From: Pseudoalteromonas sp. Scap06
Lineage (GTDB): Bacteria > Pseudomonadota > Gammaproteobacteria > Enterobacterales > Alteromonadaceae
Direction of reading: 5' to 3'
Assembly (NCBI RefSeq): GCF_013394165.1
Contig: NZ_CP041330.1
Span: 2,782,501-2,846,500, forward strand
Length of the DNA: 64,000 nt
The notes beneath the pieces are model-generated. The model was not told the origin of the DNA, ran no database searches, and worked only from the letters and a program-made list of their open reading frames with translations. The position numbers and the translations under genes are program-made. Of this stretch, positions 47,545 to 56,739 are shown piece after piece (the first letter of the stretch is position 1; each line of letters starts with the position of its first letter).

Positions 47545-49560
47545 ATGAATCTAACAGTGAGTCAACGTATTTGGGGTGGTTTTATATTTATCACTTTATT
47601 ACTTTTAATTATTGGCGGTAACTCTTTAATAAAAATAGCAAATATAGATCGCTCAACTCAAAAGGTTAATCAGCTATCGCTTCCGGCATTAAACAAGAGC
47701 GCTCAATTACAAGCTGAATTTATTTTGATGAGTAAAGCTGCTCAAGCTAGCTTTCACACTTCATCGGCTCAAGAGCTAGCGCCAATAAAAGCACAAATAG
47801 AAGAACAAAAACAGTTATTTGATAAGTTACATCGCGAGCTACAACAAGTAGTAAAAGATGATCCACAACTAAATAAGAGTAGCCTTGACGTTGAAAAGAC
47901 CTACTTAAGTTTTTTAAGCATTATAGAGAGCCTACTCAAAGACAAAAACACTCAGTTAGTGCTTAATAAAAAGCTTAAAGCTCAATTAGAAACCGTTGAG
48001 CTTGCGGCAGAAGATGCCAACTCTATGGTTCTTGATATTATTGATATCGATGGTTTAGAAGATAACTACCCGCGTGCTTATCAAGCAGCTAATAACCTTG
48101 AAAATAACTTTATGTCTGTGGTTACCAGTAGCACCGATATGTTAACTGTTAAAACACTTAATACGCTCGATATTATTAAAAATGAACAAGTATATTACTT
48201 TGAAGAAGTCGTTCGTACCGTTTCATTAATACAACCTGCAATAGAGCAGAGCCATAGCGGCTTGTTTAACGACTTAAAAGGTTATGTAGATACACTTGAG
48301 AGTAATATTTTAGGTAACGATAGCCTTTCAGCAAATAAAAAACGCCTTATTGATGCAATCAGCACAACTGAACGTGAATTAGAAGAGTCTGAAAAAGCTA
48401 CTAAAACAGCACTTAGCCAAATTGACGAATTAGTATTACAAGCCAGCGGCGTTGCATTTACTTTGCAAGAAGGCGTTCGCAGCGATGTAAACTCAGCTAA
48501 CTTATGGACTTGGATAGGCATGATCATTGCTACTATTATCGCTGTGCTTGTGGCCATTGTTACAGTTAACCGTATTACTAAGCCATTAGCAGAAGTTAAC
48601 CGCATTTTAGATATTGTTGCCAGTGGTGATATGACTCAACGCTTGGATGACAGCGCAAAAGATGAATTTGGTGAATTGTCGAAAAGTTGTAACACCTTAA
48701 TTGATAGCTTACGTAGCTTAATTACCGGTATTATTTCGCGTTCAACACAGCTTGCTGCTGCTTCTGAGCAAACCTCAACAATTACCGGTGAGTCGAGCAA
48801 AGCGATTAGTAATCAACAAGCGCAAGTAGAGCAAGCGGCAACCGCAACCACTGAAATGAGCAGTACCTCTCAAACAGTGAGCAACAGTGCTCAACAAGCA
48901 CTGGGCGAAATCAAAAATGCTGATAAAGAAGCTGAACGCGTTAAAGGTATTTCAAATCAAAATAAAGCAACCATTGAACAACTCGCTTACGAAGTTGATG
49001 AAGCATCAAGTGTTATTAATAAGCTACACAAAGATAGCGCCTCAATTGGTAGTATTTTAGACGTTATTCGTGGTATCGCTGAGCAAACTAACTTACTTGC
49101 ACTTAATGCGGCCATTGAGGCAGCGCGTGCCGGCGAGCAAGGCAGAGGCTTCGCCGTGGTAGCTGATGAAGTAAGATCGCTTGCAAGTAAAACTCAAGAG
49201 TCGACCCAAGAGATTCAATCTATGATTGAATCACTACAGTTGGGCGCTGAAGAAGCAGTTAAAGCCATGGAAAAAGGTAAAGAACGCGCTGTTTCTTGTG
49301 TTGAGCAAAGTGATTTAGCTAATAGTGCACTAGATTCAATTACTCTTGCGGTATCGCAAGCGCACAATGTCAGTGAAGAGATATCAACGGCAGCACAAGA
49401 GCAACAACAAGTATCACAAGAGATTAGTGAACGCTTAGAGTCTATTGTTGCTATCGCCGAGCAAACAGCAGAAGGTGCTGTACAAACTAATATTTCAAGT
49501 TCAGAAGTGGCTAAATTAGCCGAAGAACTAAGAATATCAGTAGAGAACTTTAAAGTATAA
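47545..49560 (+). CDS. Methyl-accepting chemotaxis protein
   Basis: Inner-membrane chemoreceptor of about 671 residues. TM1 is [18 protein letters not shown]; then a long helical periplasmic domain (~35-315) that could be a four-helix or double four-helix bundle, TM2 ([19 protein letters not shown]), HAMP ([20 protein letters not shown]) and a cytoplasmic coiled coil with the conserved hairpin tip ([16 protein letters not shown]). No CheR-binding pentapeptide is seen at the C-terminus (VENFKV). The start is ATG 47545, preferred to ATG 47533 for spacing to a weak GGAA site. The ligand cannot be inferred. Confidence 0.93.
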   Translation: MNLTVSQRIWGGFIFITLLLLIIGGNSLIKIANIDRSTQKVNQLSLPALNKSAQLQAEFILMSKAAQASFHTSSAQELAPIKAQIEEQKQLFDKLHRELQQVVKDDPQLNKSSLDVEKTYLSFLSIIESLLKDKNTQLVLNKKLKAQLETVELAAEDANSMVLDIIDIDGLEDNYPRAYQAANNLENNFMSVVTSSTDMLTVKTLNTLDIIKNEQVYYFEEVVRTVSLIQPAIEQSHSGLFNDLKGYVDTLESNILGNDSLSANKKRLIDAISTTERELEESEKATKTALSQIDELVLQASGVAFTLQEGVRSDVNSANLWTWIGMIIATIIAVLVAIVTVNRITKPLAEVNRILDIVASGDMTQRLDDSAKDEFGELSKSCNTLIDSLRSLITGIISRSTQLAAASEQTSTITGESSKAISNQQAQVEQAATATTEMSSTSQTVSNSAQQALGEIKNADKEAERVKGISNQNKATIEQLAYEVDEASSVINKLHKDSASIGSILDVIRGIAEQTNLLALNAAIEAARAGEQGRGFAVVADEVRSLASKTQESTQEIQSMIESLQLGAEEAVKAMEKGKERAVSCVEQSDLANSALDSITLAVSQAHNVSEEISTAAQEQQQVSQEISERLESIVAIAEQTAEGAVQTNISSSEVAKLAEELRISVENFKV

Positions 49561-49567
49561 GTATCGC

Positions 49568-49597
49568 ACTGTAAGTAGCCTTAGGGCTGCTTACAGT
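49568..49597. terminator. Hairpin after the chemoreceptor gene
   Basis: A 13 bp stem (actgtaagtagcc / ggctgcttacagt, one wobble pair) with a 4-base loop starts 8 bp after the stop; no T-run follows. Confidence 0.55.
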
Positions 49598-49733
49598 TCA
49601 CCCCTAGTAAGTCATAGTAAAACCCCCACTTCCTCATTAGGTATACTTACATACCCCCACAATCTTACTCTAAATACACAACATCCAACTGATTAGTCCG
49701 TGAAGTCATTTAATACTATTTATATTTTCTTTG

Positions 49734-49900
49734 GTTATACCAATTCGCTTAATTAAGTGGTCTATTTTGAGGCTGGAAAAACGCGTTGATAGCTAGGCAA
49801 AAAATTTGCTATTTAGTTGCTCTAAATGAGAATTTTTAACGCAGGCAGCGACACGTTTAGCCCCGCAAAGTGATTAAGTATTATTGCGGATTGATATTAC
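49734..49900. repeat. MITE-like intergenic repeat, second family
   Basis: A 167 bp AT-rich segment with imperfect 15 bp terminal inverted repeats (gttataccaattcgc at the left, gcggattgatattac at the right, 12 of 15 complementary). The sequence has no open frame. It resembles intergenic repeats I recall from Pseudoalteromonas and Colwellia, though no second copy is present here to prove it. It is unrelated to the 2510/13393 family. Confidence 0.5.
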
Positions 49901-50018
49901 AAACAACGGAGCCGCTATTAAAACAATAAGCCATGGTGCTTAACATAAATTTTTAATTAGATGGACACAATTACGGTAGGTATATTTTCGGTGGTAACAG
50001 AGTGAATTTTAAAAACAA

Positions 50019-50042
50019 AAAACCCAGCATAAGCTGGGTTTT
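50019..50042 (-). terminator. Terminator of the rpmB-rpmG operon
   Basis: A 10 bp perfect stem (aaaacccagc / gctgggtttt) with loop ataa and A/T runs on both sides, 23 bp beyond the rpmG stop; the composition would also work on the plus strand. Confidence 0.9.
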
Positions 50043-50065
50043 TACATTTCTGAAAGAAAACTAAA

Positions 50066-50221
50066 TTACTTAATTTTAGCTTCTTTGAAAATCACATGTT
50101 TACGAGCCTTAGGATCGAACTTTTTGATTTCCATTTTTTCAGGCATGTTACGCTTGTTCTTGTCGGTAGTGTAGAAAAAACCAGTACCAGCAGTTGAAAC
50201 TAAACGGATCTTATCGCGCAT
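50066..50221 (-). CDS. rpmG: 50S ribosomal protein L33
   Basis: A 51-residue ribosomal protein read directly from the sequence: it starts [19 protein letters not shown], then [19 protein letters not shown] and ends IFKEAKIK. It lacks the paired CxxC zinc motifs, so it is the cysteine-free L33 form. It lies 11 bp downstream of rpmB, the conserved rpmBG operon, and is followed by the terminator at 50019-50042. The gene is shorter than 60 codons and easy to miss. Confidence 0.96.
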   Translation of the reverse strand: MRDKIRLVSTAGTGFFYTTDKNKRNMPEKMEIKKFDPKARKHVIFKEAKIK

Positions 50222-50232
50222 AATTCAGTTCC

Positions 50233-50469
50233 TTAAACTTTTTCGCCACGAGCACGGATTTCTGTAAGAACCGTGTCAATGCCTTTTTTATCGATAATAC
50301 GCATACCTTTAGTAGTAGTGCGTAATGTTACAAAACGTTTTTCACTTTCAACCCAAAAACGGTGTGTTTGTAGGTTAGGTAGGAAACGACGTTTAGTCGC
50401 GTTTCTCGCGTGTGAACGGTGGTTACCAACCGCTGGACGCTTACCTGTAACTTGACATACTTTAGACAT
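50233..50469 (-). CDS. rpmB: 50S ribosomal protein L28
   Basis: A 78-residue large-subunit protein ([20 protein letters not shown]..., ending [10 protein letters not shown]), full length for proteobacterial L28. First gene of the rpmBG operon; an apparent promoter lies at 50557-50585, giving a leader of roughly 80 bases. Confidence 0.97.
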   Translation of the reverse strand: MSKVCQVTGKRPAVGNHRSHARNATKRRFLPNLQTHRFWVESEKRFVTLRTTTKGMRIIDKKGIDTVLTEIRARGEKV

Positions 50470-50556
50470 GTCTATATATCTCCAATAACTTCGCTCGAGC
50501 TTAATTTTTCCCTAAGGCCATGTATTTGTGCCCTAGAGATAAATCGAAGGGCGCTC

Positions 50557-50585
50557 TTTATACAGCTTTTACAGGCAAAGATCAA
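50557..50585 (-). promoter_or_regulatory. Candidate sigma-70 promoter of rpmBG
   Basis: In the minus-strand direction TTGATC (50580-50585) and TATAAA (50557-50562) are separated by exactly 17 bases, giving 4/6 and 5/6 matches to the sigma-70 consensus, about 90 bp upstream of the rpmB start. Confidence 0.55.
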
Positions 50586-50743
50586 ATACTGATCTTATCC
50601 AACCAGCTCATGTGTAAATTTTATAGCGGCTAATTATAAAGATCGAATGCCCTTAGGGAAAGTAAAAACTGCATTTAAATTAAACTAATTTGCCAAAACA
50701 CACTAAACCGCTCATTTTTAGCACATATCTGCGAGCAATAAAC

Positions 50744-51418
50744 TTAAATAAGTCCCCGTTCGGCAAACGAAACACAATTTTCACCACCAATAATAATATG
50801 ATCCAATACATTTATGTCGACTAATTGCAGCGCTTGGCACAATTTATTGGTAATTAGTTTATCGGCCTGACTTGGTTCTGCAATACCGCTGGGATGATTA
50901 TGTGAAAAAATAACCGCTGCCGCATTATTTTTTAAAGCCGCTTTGACAACTTCACGTGGATATACACTGGCTGCGTTAATCGTACCATAAAATAAGATTT
51001 CATCTTTCAATAAACGATTTTGACTATCAAGATACAACACCATAAACACCTCCTGCTGCAACCCTCGCATTTGCAGGGTTAAATAGTCGTAAACAGCTTG
51101 AGGGGAATTAAAAACGGCATCGCGAACAAAGCCTTCTTGCATATAACGCTGACTTAGCTCAAGTACTGCTTGTAACTGTACATATTTAGCTGTACCCAGC
51201 CCTTTTTGCGCACAAAACTCATCTATGCTGGCATTAAACAAATTATGCAGGGTTTTATTTTCATTGATCAGATGTTGTGCCAGCTCTATTGCATTCATAC
51301 CGGGTAAACCCGTACGTAAAAATATAGCCAATAGTTCAGCATCAGAGAGTGCCTTTGCGCCTTTTGCTAGCAGCTTTTCTCGCGGTCTGAGTGAATTAGG
51401 CAGAGAGGTTAATTGCAT
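50744..51418 (-). CDS. radC: RadC/JAB-domain protein
   Basis: A 224-residue protein with an N-terminal helix-hairpin-helix region (GLPGMNAIELAQHL, LGTAKYVQLQAV) and a C-terminal JAB1/MPN metal site: FSHNHPSG followed by PSQAD. The historical link with DNA repair is doubtful, and its true function remains open. Chromosomal gene next to coaBC and rpmBG as in many Gammaproteobacteria; divergent from coaBC. Confidence 0.95.
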   Translation of the reverse strand: MQLTSLPNSLRPREKLLAKGAKALSDAELLAIFLRTGLPGMNAIELAQHLINENKTLHNLFNASIDEFCAQKGLGTAKYVQLQAVLELSQRYMQEGFVRDAVFNSPQAVYDYLTLQMRGLQQEVFMVLYLDSQNRLLKDEILFYGTINAASVYPREVVKAALKNNAAAVIFSHNHPSGIAEPSQADKLITNKLCQALQLVDINVLDHIIIGGENCVSFAERGLI

Positions 51419-51559
51419 CGTTCATCCTTGAAAGCGGTCAGTATCATATAACTGTAATGCAAAATTAAAAATTAGCGCGATAAAACGCATTTTATCTTAG
51501 CTGTCACGCTCAAGATTTGTTATTTTAGCCAGCATATTTTATAAAATTGATGAACAACC

Positions 51560-52753
51560 ATGATTAATTTAACAAATAAAAAAATAGTGCTGGGTATTAG
51601 CGGTGGAATTGCAGCCTATAAATGTGCCGAACTCGTAAGACGTTTAAAAGACCATGGTTGTGACGTTAAAGTTGTAATGACTGAATCAGCAAAGCATTTT
51701 ATTACCCCGCTAACGATGCAAGCTGTCAGTGGTGAAATAGTGTCTGACTCATTACTCGACCCATCAGCAGAAGCTGCGATGGGACATATTGAATTTGCCA
51801 AATGGGCTGATTTAATTTTAGTGGCTCCTGCCACCAGCAATATTATTGCAAAAATGGCGGTAGGCATTGCTGATGATCTACTCACTACGTTATTACTCGC
51901 AACTCCTGCAAAAGTGGCTGTGGCACCGGCTATGAATCAACAAATGTACGCGCACCCTGCCACGCAAGCTAATATAGCCACTTTAAAGGCTCGTGGCGTT
52001 GCAGTTTGGGGGCCAGGCAAAGGTGAGCAAGCCTGTGGTGATGTAGGTGCAGGGCGAATGCTTGAACCGCATGAATTAGTGAGTTTATGCACTGAACCTG
52101 CGCAACCACAACTCTTAGCGGGTAAAACCATTACTATTACCGCAGGCCCAACCCGAGAACCTCTCGATCCGGTGCGTTTTATATCAAACCACAGCTCAGG
52201 AAAAATGGGTTATGCACTAGCACAAGCTGCTTTATCATTTGGCGCGCAAGTTAACTTAATTTCAGGCCCAGTGACCATTACCGCGCCGCAAGGCGTTAAT
52301 TTAATTAATATAGAAAGTGCTGAGCAGCTACTGCAAGAATCTCTCAATTACGCCCATCAATCAGACGCCTTTATTGGCTGCGCTGCTGTAGCCGATTACC
52401 GCGCAGCGAATATCGCCACGCAAAAAATGAAAAAACAAGGCGATGAACTCACTCTTAGCTTAGTTAAGAACCCAGACGTTATAGCAGCGGTAGCAAACCT
52501 TACACAAAGCCGCCCTTACACTGTCGGCTTTGCAGCAGAAACGCAAAATGTTGCTAACTACGCTAAAGGGAAATTGACTAATAAAAACCTCGATATGATT
52601 TGCGCAAACGACGTATCGCAAAGTGATTTAGGCTTTAATTCAGAACGTAACGCACTTACTCTTTATTGGCAAAATGAACAACTCGATTTACCTGTGACTA
52701 GTAAAACAGAAATAGCAATCAAAGTGATCGAGCAGCTTGCCAAACGATTATAA
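51560..52753 (+). CDS. coaBC: Bifunctional phosphopantothenoylcysteine decarboxylase/phosphopantothenate-cysteine ligase CoaBC (Dfp)
   Basis: Two steps of coenzyme A synthesis in one 397-residue protein. The N-terminal flavoprotein decarboxylase domain ([30 protein letters not shown], and PAMNQQMY for substrate binding, residues ~1-190) is followed by the CTP-dependent ligase domain ([30 protein letters not shown]). The next gene is slmA; the dut gene often found between them is absent. Confidence 0.97.
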   Translation: MINLTNKKIVLGISGGIAAYKCAELVRRLKDHGCDVKVVMTESAKHFITPLTMQAVSGEIVSDSLLDPSAEAAMGHIEFAKWADLILVAPATSNIIAKMAVGIADDLLTTLLLATPAKVAVAPAMNQQMYAHPATQANIATLKARGVAVWGPGKGEQACGDVGAGRMLEPHELVSLCTEPAQPQLLAGKTITITAGPTREPLDPVRFISNHSSGKMGYALAQAALSFGAQVNLISGPVTITAPQGVNLINIESAEQLLQESLNYAHQSDAFIGCAAVADYRAANIATQKMKKQGDELTLSLVKNPDVIAAVANLTQSRPYTVGFAAETQNVANYAKGKLTNKNLDMICANDVSQSDLGFNSERNALTLYWQNEQLDLPVTSKTEIAIKVIEQLAKRL

Positions 52754-52860
52754 AAAGGCTGGAAACAAACTGAATAAAACATTAACATGATGACGCCTTG
52801 TGACCTTTTAGTGTAATTTTACTTCGCTAATATAGTTTAATGCTTGCGCAGTACCAGAGC

Positions 52861-52877
52861 TTCACGTAATACGTGAA
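52861..52877. promoter_or_regulatory. Operator-like inverted repeat upstream of slmA
   Basis: A perfect palindrome ttcacgt-aat-acgtgaa lies 100 bp before slmA. It has the shape of a dimeric repressor site but differs from the SlmA consensus I know (GTGAG-type half-sites), so the binding protein is unknown. Confidence 0.3.
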
Positions 52878-52977
52878 AATATCGCTTCACTGGTTATTGC
52901 CCGCACAAACACTAGGCAGGTAGCTGTGTTATCGCACGTTGATGTAGAAAAAATAACTATTAAAAAAAGGAATGTTC

Positions 52978-53565
52978 ATGCCTGCGACAAAAAAAAGTAA
53001 TCGCAAAGAGCAAATACTGCAAGCACTCGCACAAATGTTAGAAACCAGCCCTGGTCAGCGTATTACAACTGCCAAACTTGCCGCAGAAGTTGGCGTATCT
53101 GAAGCCGCTCTTTATCGCCACTTTCCGAGCAAAGCGCGGATGTTTGAAGGATTAATTGAGTTTATTGAAGATACCCTGCTATCACGTATTAATCTTATTT
53201 TAGATAACGAAAAAGAAAGCAAAGCACGCGTATACAATACCTTATTACTGTTGCTAACGTTTGCTGAGAAAAACCCTGGCATTACTCGTATATTAACAGG
53301 CGATGCTCTACAAGGTGAGCAGGAGCGACTTCGTGAACGTGTACAAGGCTTATTTGAAAAGCTAGAGACCCAATTCAAGCAAATTCTTAGAGAGCGTAAG
53401 CTACGTGAAGGTAAAAACTTCCAAAGCGATGAGCTAACCCTAGCTAACTTTTTGCTTGCCTACGTTGAGGGTAAAATGAATCAGTTTGTGCGCAGTAATT
53501 TTAGTGCTCGCCCAAGTGAGCAATTTGAAAAACAATGGCCAGAACTTCAAAAAATTTGGTTATAA
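52978..53565 (+). CDS. slmA: Nucleoid occlusion factor SlmA
   Basis: TetR-family DNA-binding protein that blocks FtsZ ring assembly over the nucleoid. The N-terminal helix-turn-helix is [22 protein letters not shown], readable in two blocks, [15 protein letters not shown] and [11 protein letters not shown]; the C-terminal domain includes [13 protein letters not shown] and FVRSNF. The start is set at ATG 52978 rather than 52972 because the AAGGA site abuts 52972 and is correctly spaced (6 bases) for 52978; the product is 195 residues. Confidence 0.95.
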   Translation: MPATKKSNRKEQILQALAQMLETSPGQRITTAKLAAEVGVSEAALYRHFPSKARMFEGLIEFIEDTLLSRINLILDNEKESKARVYNTLLLLLTFAEKNPGITRILTGDALQGEQERLRERVQGLFEKLETQFKQILRERKLREGKNFQSDELTLANFLLAYVEGKMNQFVRSNFSARPSEQFEKQWPELQKIWL

Positions 53566-53575
53566 GATTCGAAGT

Positions 53576-53606
53576 AATACCTTGTTAGTGATGCTAACAA
53601 GGTATT
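53576..53606 (+). terminator. Hairpin after slmA
   Basis: A 13 bp perfect stem (aataccttgttag / ctaacaaggtatt) with a 5-base loop starts 11 bp after the slmA stop; only a short A/T tail follows. Confidence 0.65.
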
Positions 53607-53671
53607 AAATAAACCACTTCCACTCCTATTTTTCACAGATGCCTACCACCTCGCATCCCGTAGCTCGAAAA

Positions 53672-53727
53672 TTTTACCTTTTACCTTTTACCTTTTACCT
53701 TTTACCTTTTACCTTTTACCTTTTACC
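53672..53727. repeat. Heptanucleotide tandem repeat (TTTTACC)x8
   Basis: Eight perfect consecutive copies of TTTTACC (56 bp), about 107 bp upstream of the S9 peptidase start and after the slmA hairpin. Perfect unit identity suggests an actively slipping microsatellite. Confidence 0.95.
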
Positions 53728-53834
53728 ATTCATTTTTAACCTCTCATCTCTGCCCTGCTACCACTTATCGTATCTACTCGAATTGTTATTAAAACTCGTT
53801 ACAATAAAATAATGTTAAAAAACGAGAATCTATA

Positions 53835-56582
53835 ATGAAAACACAACTCACTCTTATAGGCTGTGCACTTATTACCAGCTTAACGAGCGCCAGTGCCTTA
53901 GCAAATAAGCCATTAGAATTTAAAGATGTATTTGATTTTAAATCTGTAAAAGGCACACAGCTTTCTGAAAATGGTCAAATCCTCTCTTTAAGTGCAACTC
54001 CTTATCGTGGCAATGCCACTGGGCAAGTCTACTCGCTAAATAACAACAAGCTTATTGCTGAGGTAGAGCGAGGCACTCGCCCTACAATTAACAAAATGGC
54101 GAACTGGGTTGCATTCATCCAAGTGCCTACCCTACTTGAAAAAGAAACCACTAAGAAAAAAAGCGATCTAAAAAACAATCTAGTATTAGTGAATACCCAA
54201 ACCGGTGAGCAACAACGCTTTAATGACGTAAAAGACTACGTACTCGCTAATAACGGGAAGTGGCTTGCCTATCGTAAAAATGAGAGCACAGACGCGGATG
54301 ATAAAAACGCCGATAACGATAGCGCTATCCCTGCAGACAAAAAAGATAAAAGCTACCCGCTGGTTATCGTCAACTTAAGCGATAAACGCACCCACACTCT
54401 TGAAAGTGCTTTCACCTATGATATTAGCGCCACCAGCGATCAATTATTAGTGAGCCAAAGCTATGTGGATGGCAATAATAATCAAATTACTTTATTTTCA
54501 CTCAATGATTTTACCAGCACAGCATTAATTGACGAGCCTGGTGTGGTTGCCAACAAAATAGCTTGGCATCCAATCAATAAGAGTGTTGCATTTACTTTAG
54601 GTAACTATGTAAACGATGATAAGCGTCGCCGCCAATACGAATTAACGCTTTGGCAGGACGAAACGCTTACCACTGTGCAGTCACCTAACCCAGAATGGTT
54701 AATGGGTAAAACTGCGACATTAACGTGGGCCGAAGATGGTACACGCCTATACTTTGAAAACCGCCCAAAACTTGCTGAAAAAGTTAAACAAAAGGAATAT
54801 ACCGATGAGTCGTCATTGTATGACTTTGAGGTTATTCGCGACCAAAAAGGGTTAAATGTATGGCACAACAACGATGCGCAAATTAAACCTCGCGAAGAGC
54901 AGCAATGGAATGAAAGTAATAAGAATCGACATTACACGGCGGTATACCATGTAAACTCGCAACAAGTTGTGCAGTTAAGCACACCAAATATGCCTGAGGT
55001 CGCACTTAATACTGAACGCGCGGATTCATTATTAGGCTACTCAAATCTAGCCCATCTTGAAAAAATAATGTATGGCGGCTTTTTTGCTGACTACTTTGCG
55101 GTTGATATAAAAACGGGTAAACAAACACCTATTATTAACGACTATCCATTTAGACCTAGCCTTGCGCCTAATGGTCAGTTTGCTGCTTACTTTGATAACA
55201 ACCAAGTACAGCTTAAAAACTTAGGCAATAACAAAGTGAGCGTACTCAGCAAAGCAATTAACGCTACCTTTGCCGATGACAAACACGATTATCCATCTAA
55301 GCAGCCTGGCTATGGCTTTGCTGGCTGGCTTAACGATAGCAGCGAAATACTGGTTTATAGTAAATATGATATTTGGTCGTTTAATGTAAATACCAAGCAA
55401 GCCAAACGCTTAACTAATGGTAAACAAAGTAATACTCAGTACAGAGTAATCAAGCTTGATAAAAACCAAGTGGGCTTTAACAGCAATGATACTCTTTTGC
55501 TCTCTGCAATTAACTTACAAAGTAAGCAAAGTGAGGTGGCTAAACTTAATTTAACAACGCTTAACGTTACTAAAGTACTCACAGGTAATAAGCGTTTTGA
55601 TGTAATTAAAAAAGCCAAAAATGCCGATAAATACTTATTTACTGAGCAAACCTATCAGCAATTTCCTGATATTTATCAAACAGACTTTAGCTTCAAACAA
55701 GCACAACAAGTCACTAACCTTAATCCTCAGGTAACTAATTTTGCTTGGGGAGAAAAGCCTGAACTTATTAGCTATAAAGGCTTTGATGGAGAAGATTTAC
55801 AAGGGGTATTAATCAAACCTGCCGGCTATAAAAAAGGCGATAAAGTACCGGTTGTGGTGTACTTTTACCGCTATATGAGCCAGCGTATGTACGATTTCCC
55901 TAAAATGGAATTAAATCATCGCCCTAACTTTCCGATGTTTACATCAAATGGCTACGCCATCTTTTTACCTGATATTCGTTTTGAAATAGGTCATCCAGGT
56001 AAGTCTTCAACTCAAACCATGATCAACGCCACTCAAAAGCTGATTGATTTAGGCATTGCCGATGCTAATAAAATAGGGTTACAAGGCCATTCATGGGCGG
56101 GTTATCAAAGCGCGTTTATGATCACTGAAACTGATATGTTTAAAGCTGTAGTTTCGGGTGCGCCAGTGTCTAACATGACCAGCGCCTACAGTGGCATTCG
56201 CTTAAAGTCAGGGCTTGCTCGCCAATTTCAATATGAAACAGGGCAAAGTCGCATTGGTAAAAACTTATTTGAAGCCCCTGAGCTTTATATTGAGAACTCG
56301 CCAGTCTTTTTTGCGGATAAAGTAAATACCCCGATTCTGATTATGTTTGGTGATAAAGATGATGCTGTGCCATGGCATGAAGGCGTGCAATATTACTTAG
56401 CACTACGCCGTGCGGGTAAAGATGCTACATTTTTACAATATGAAGGTGAGCCACATCACTTAAAGCAATTCCCTAATCAGGTAGATTTCTCAGTACGTAT
56501 GATGCAGTACTTTGATCATTACTTAAAAGGCAAGCCAGCCGCTAAGTGGATGAACGAAGGTGAAGCGTTTATCGAAGAGTAA
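53835..56582 (+). CDS. S9 family prolyl oligopeptidase-like serine peptidase, secreted
   Basis: A 915-residue exported peptidase. It has a signal peptide (IGCALITSLTSASALA), a long N-terminal beta-propeller with a Lys/Asp-rich insertion near residue 155, and a C-terminal alpha/beta-hydrolase domain. The triad is visible: Ser in LQGHSWAGYQS, Asp in MFGDKDDAVPW and His in GEPHHLK. At 915 residues it is longer than classic ~700-residue S9 enzymes, mainly in the propeller part. Substrate unknown; probably periplasmic peptide degradation. A tandem heptamer lies in its upstream region, and a terminator follows. Confidence 0.93.
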   Translation: MKTQLTLIGCALITSLTSASALANKPLEFKDVFDFKSVKGTQLSENGQILSLSATPYRGNATGQVYSLNNNKLIAEVERGTRPTINKMANWVAFIQVPTLLEKETTKKKSDLKNNLVLVNTQTGEQQRFNDVKDYVLANNGKWLAYRKNESTDADDKNADNDSAIPADKKDKSYPLVIVNLSDKRTHTLESAFTYDISATSDQLLVSQSYVDGNNNQITLFSLNDFTSTALIDEPGVVANKIAWHPINKSVAFTLGNYVNDDKRRRQYELTLWQDETLTTVQSPNPEWLMGKTATLTWAEDGTRLYFENRPKLAEKVKQKEYTDESSLYDFEVIRDQKGLNVWHNNDAQIKPREEQQWNESNKNRHYTAVYHVNSQQVVQLSTPNMPEVALNTERADSLLGYSNLAHLEKIMYGGFFADYFAVDIKTGKQTPIINDYPFRPSLAPNGQFAAYFDNNQVQLKNLGNNKVSVLSKAINATFADDKHDYPSKQPGYGFAGWLNDSSEILVYSKYDIWSFNVNTKQAKRLTNGKQSNTQYRVIKLDKNQVGFNSNDTLLLSAINLQSKQSEVAKLNLTTLNVTKVLTGNKRFDVIKKAKNADKYLFTEQTYQQFPDIYQTDFSFKQAQQVTNLNPQVTNFAWGEKPELISYKGFDGEDLQGVLIKPAGYKKGDKVPVVVYFYRYMSQRMYDFPKMELNHRPNFPMFTSNGYAIFLPDIRFEIGHPGKSSTQTMINATQKLIDLGIADANKIGLQGHSWAGYQSAFMITETDMFKAVVSGAPVSNMTSAYSGIRLKSGLARQFQYETGQSRIGKNLFEAPELYIENSPVFFADKVNTPILIMFGDKDDAVPWHEGVQYYLALRRAGKDATFLQYEGEPHHLKQFPNQVDFSVRMMQYFDHYLKGKPAAKWMNEGEAFIEE

Positions 56583-56587
56583 CTAAT

Positions 56588-56613
56588 AAACCGGCGCTAT
56601 TTGGCGTCGGTTT
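56588..56613 (+). terminator. Hairpin terminator after the S9 peptidase
   Basis: A 10 bp stem (aaaccggcgc / gcgtcggttt, one wobble pair) with a six-base loop, 6 bp past the stop and ending in a short T-run. Confidence 0.75.
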
Positions 56614-56739
56614 AACATTTAAAACCAGTAATTAAAGACTATGTAAAGTTTTAAATAAATACTAAATCACTATTAAAACTGACTTTTATATTCAGTTCGC
56701 GTATTCTAATCTCCTGATTTAAATAACCTCTATAACGAA

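Noticed and set aside
52861..52877. SlmA-binding site for autoregulation
   Set aside because: The half-site TTCACGT differs from the GTGAG-type SlmA consensus that I know; kept only as an operator-like palindrome.
53672..53727. CRISPR-like repeat array
   Set aside because: Units are seven bases, contiguous and without spacers; it is a simple tandem repeat.
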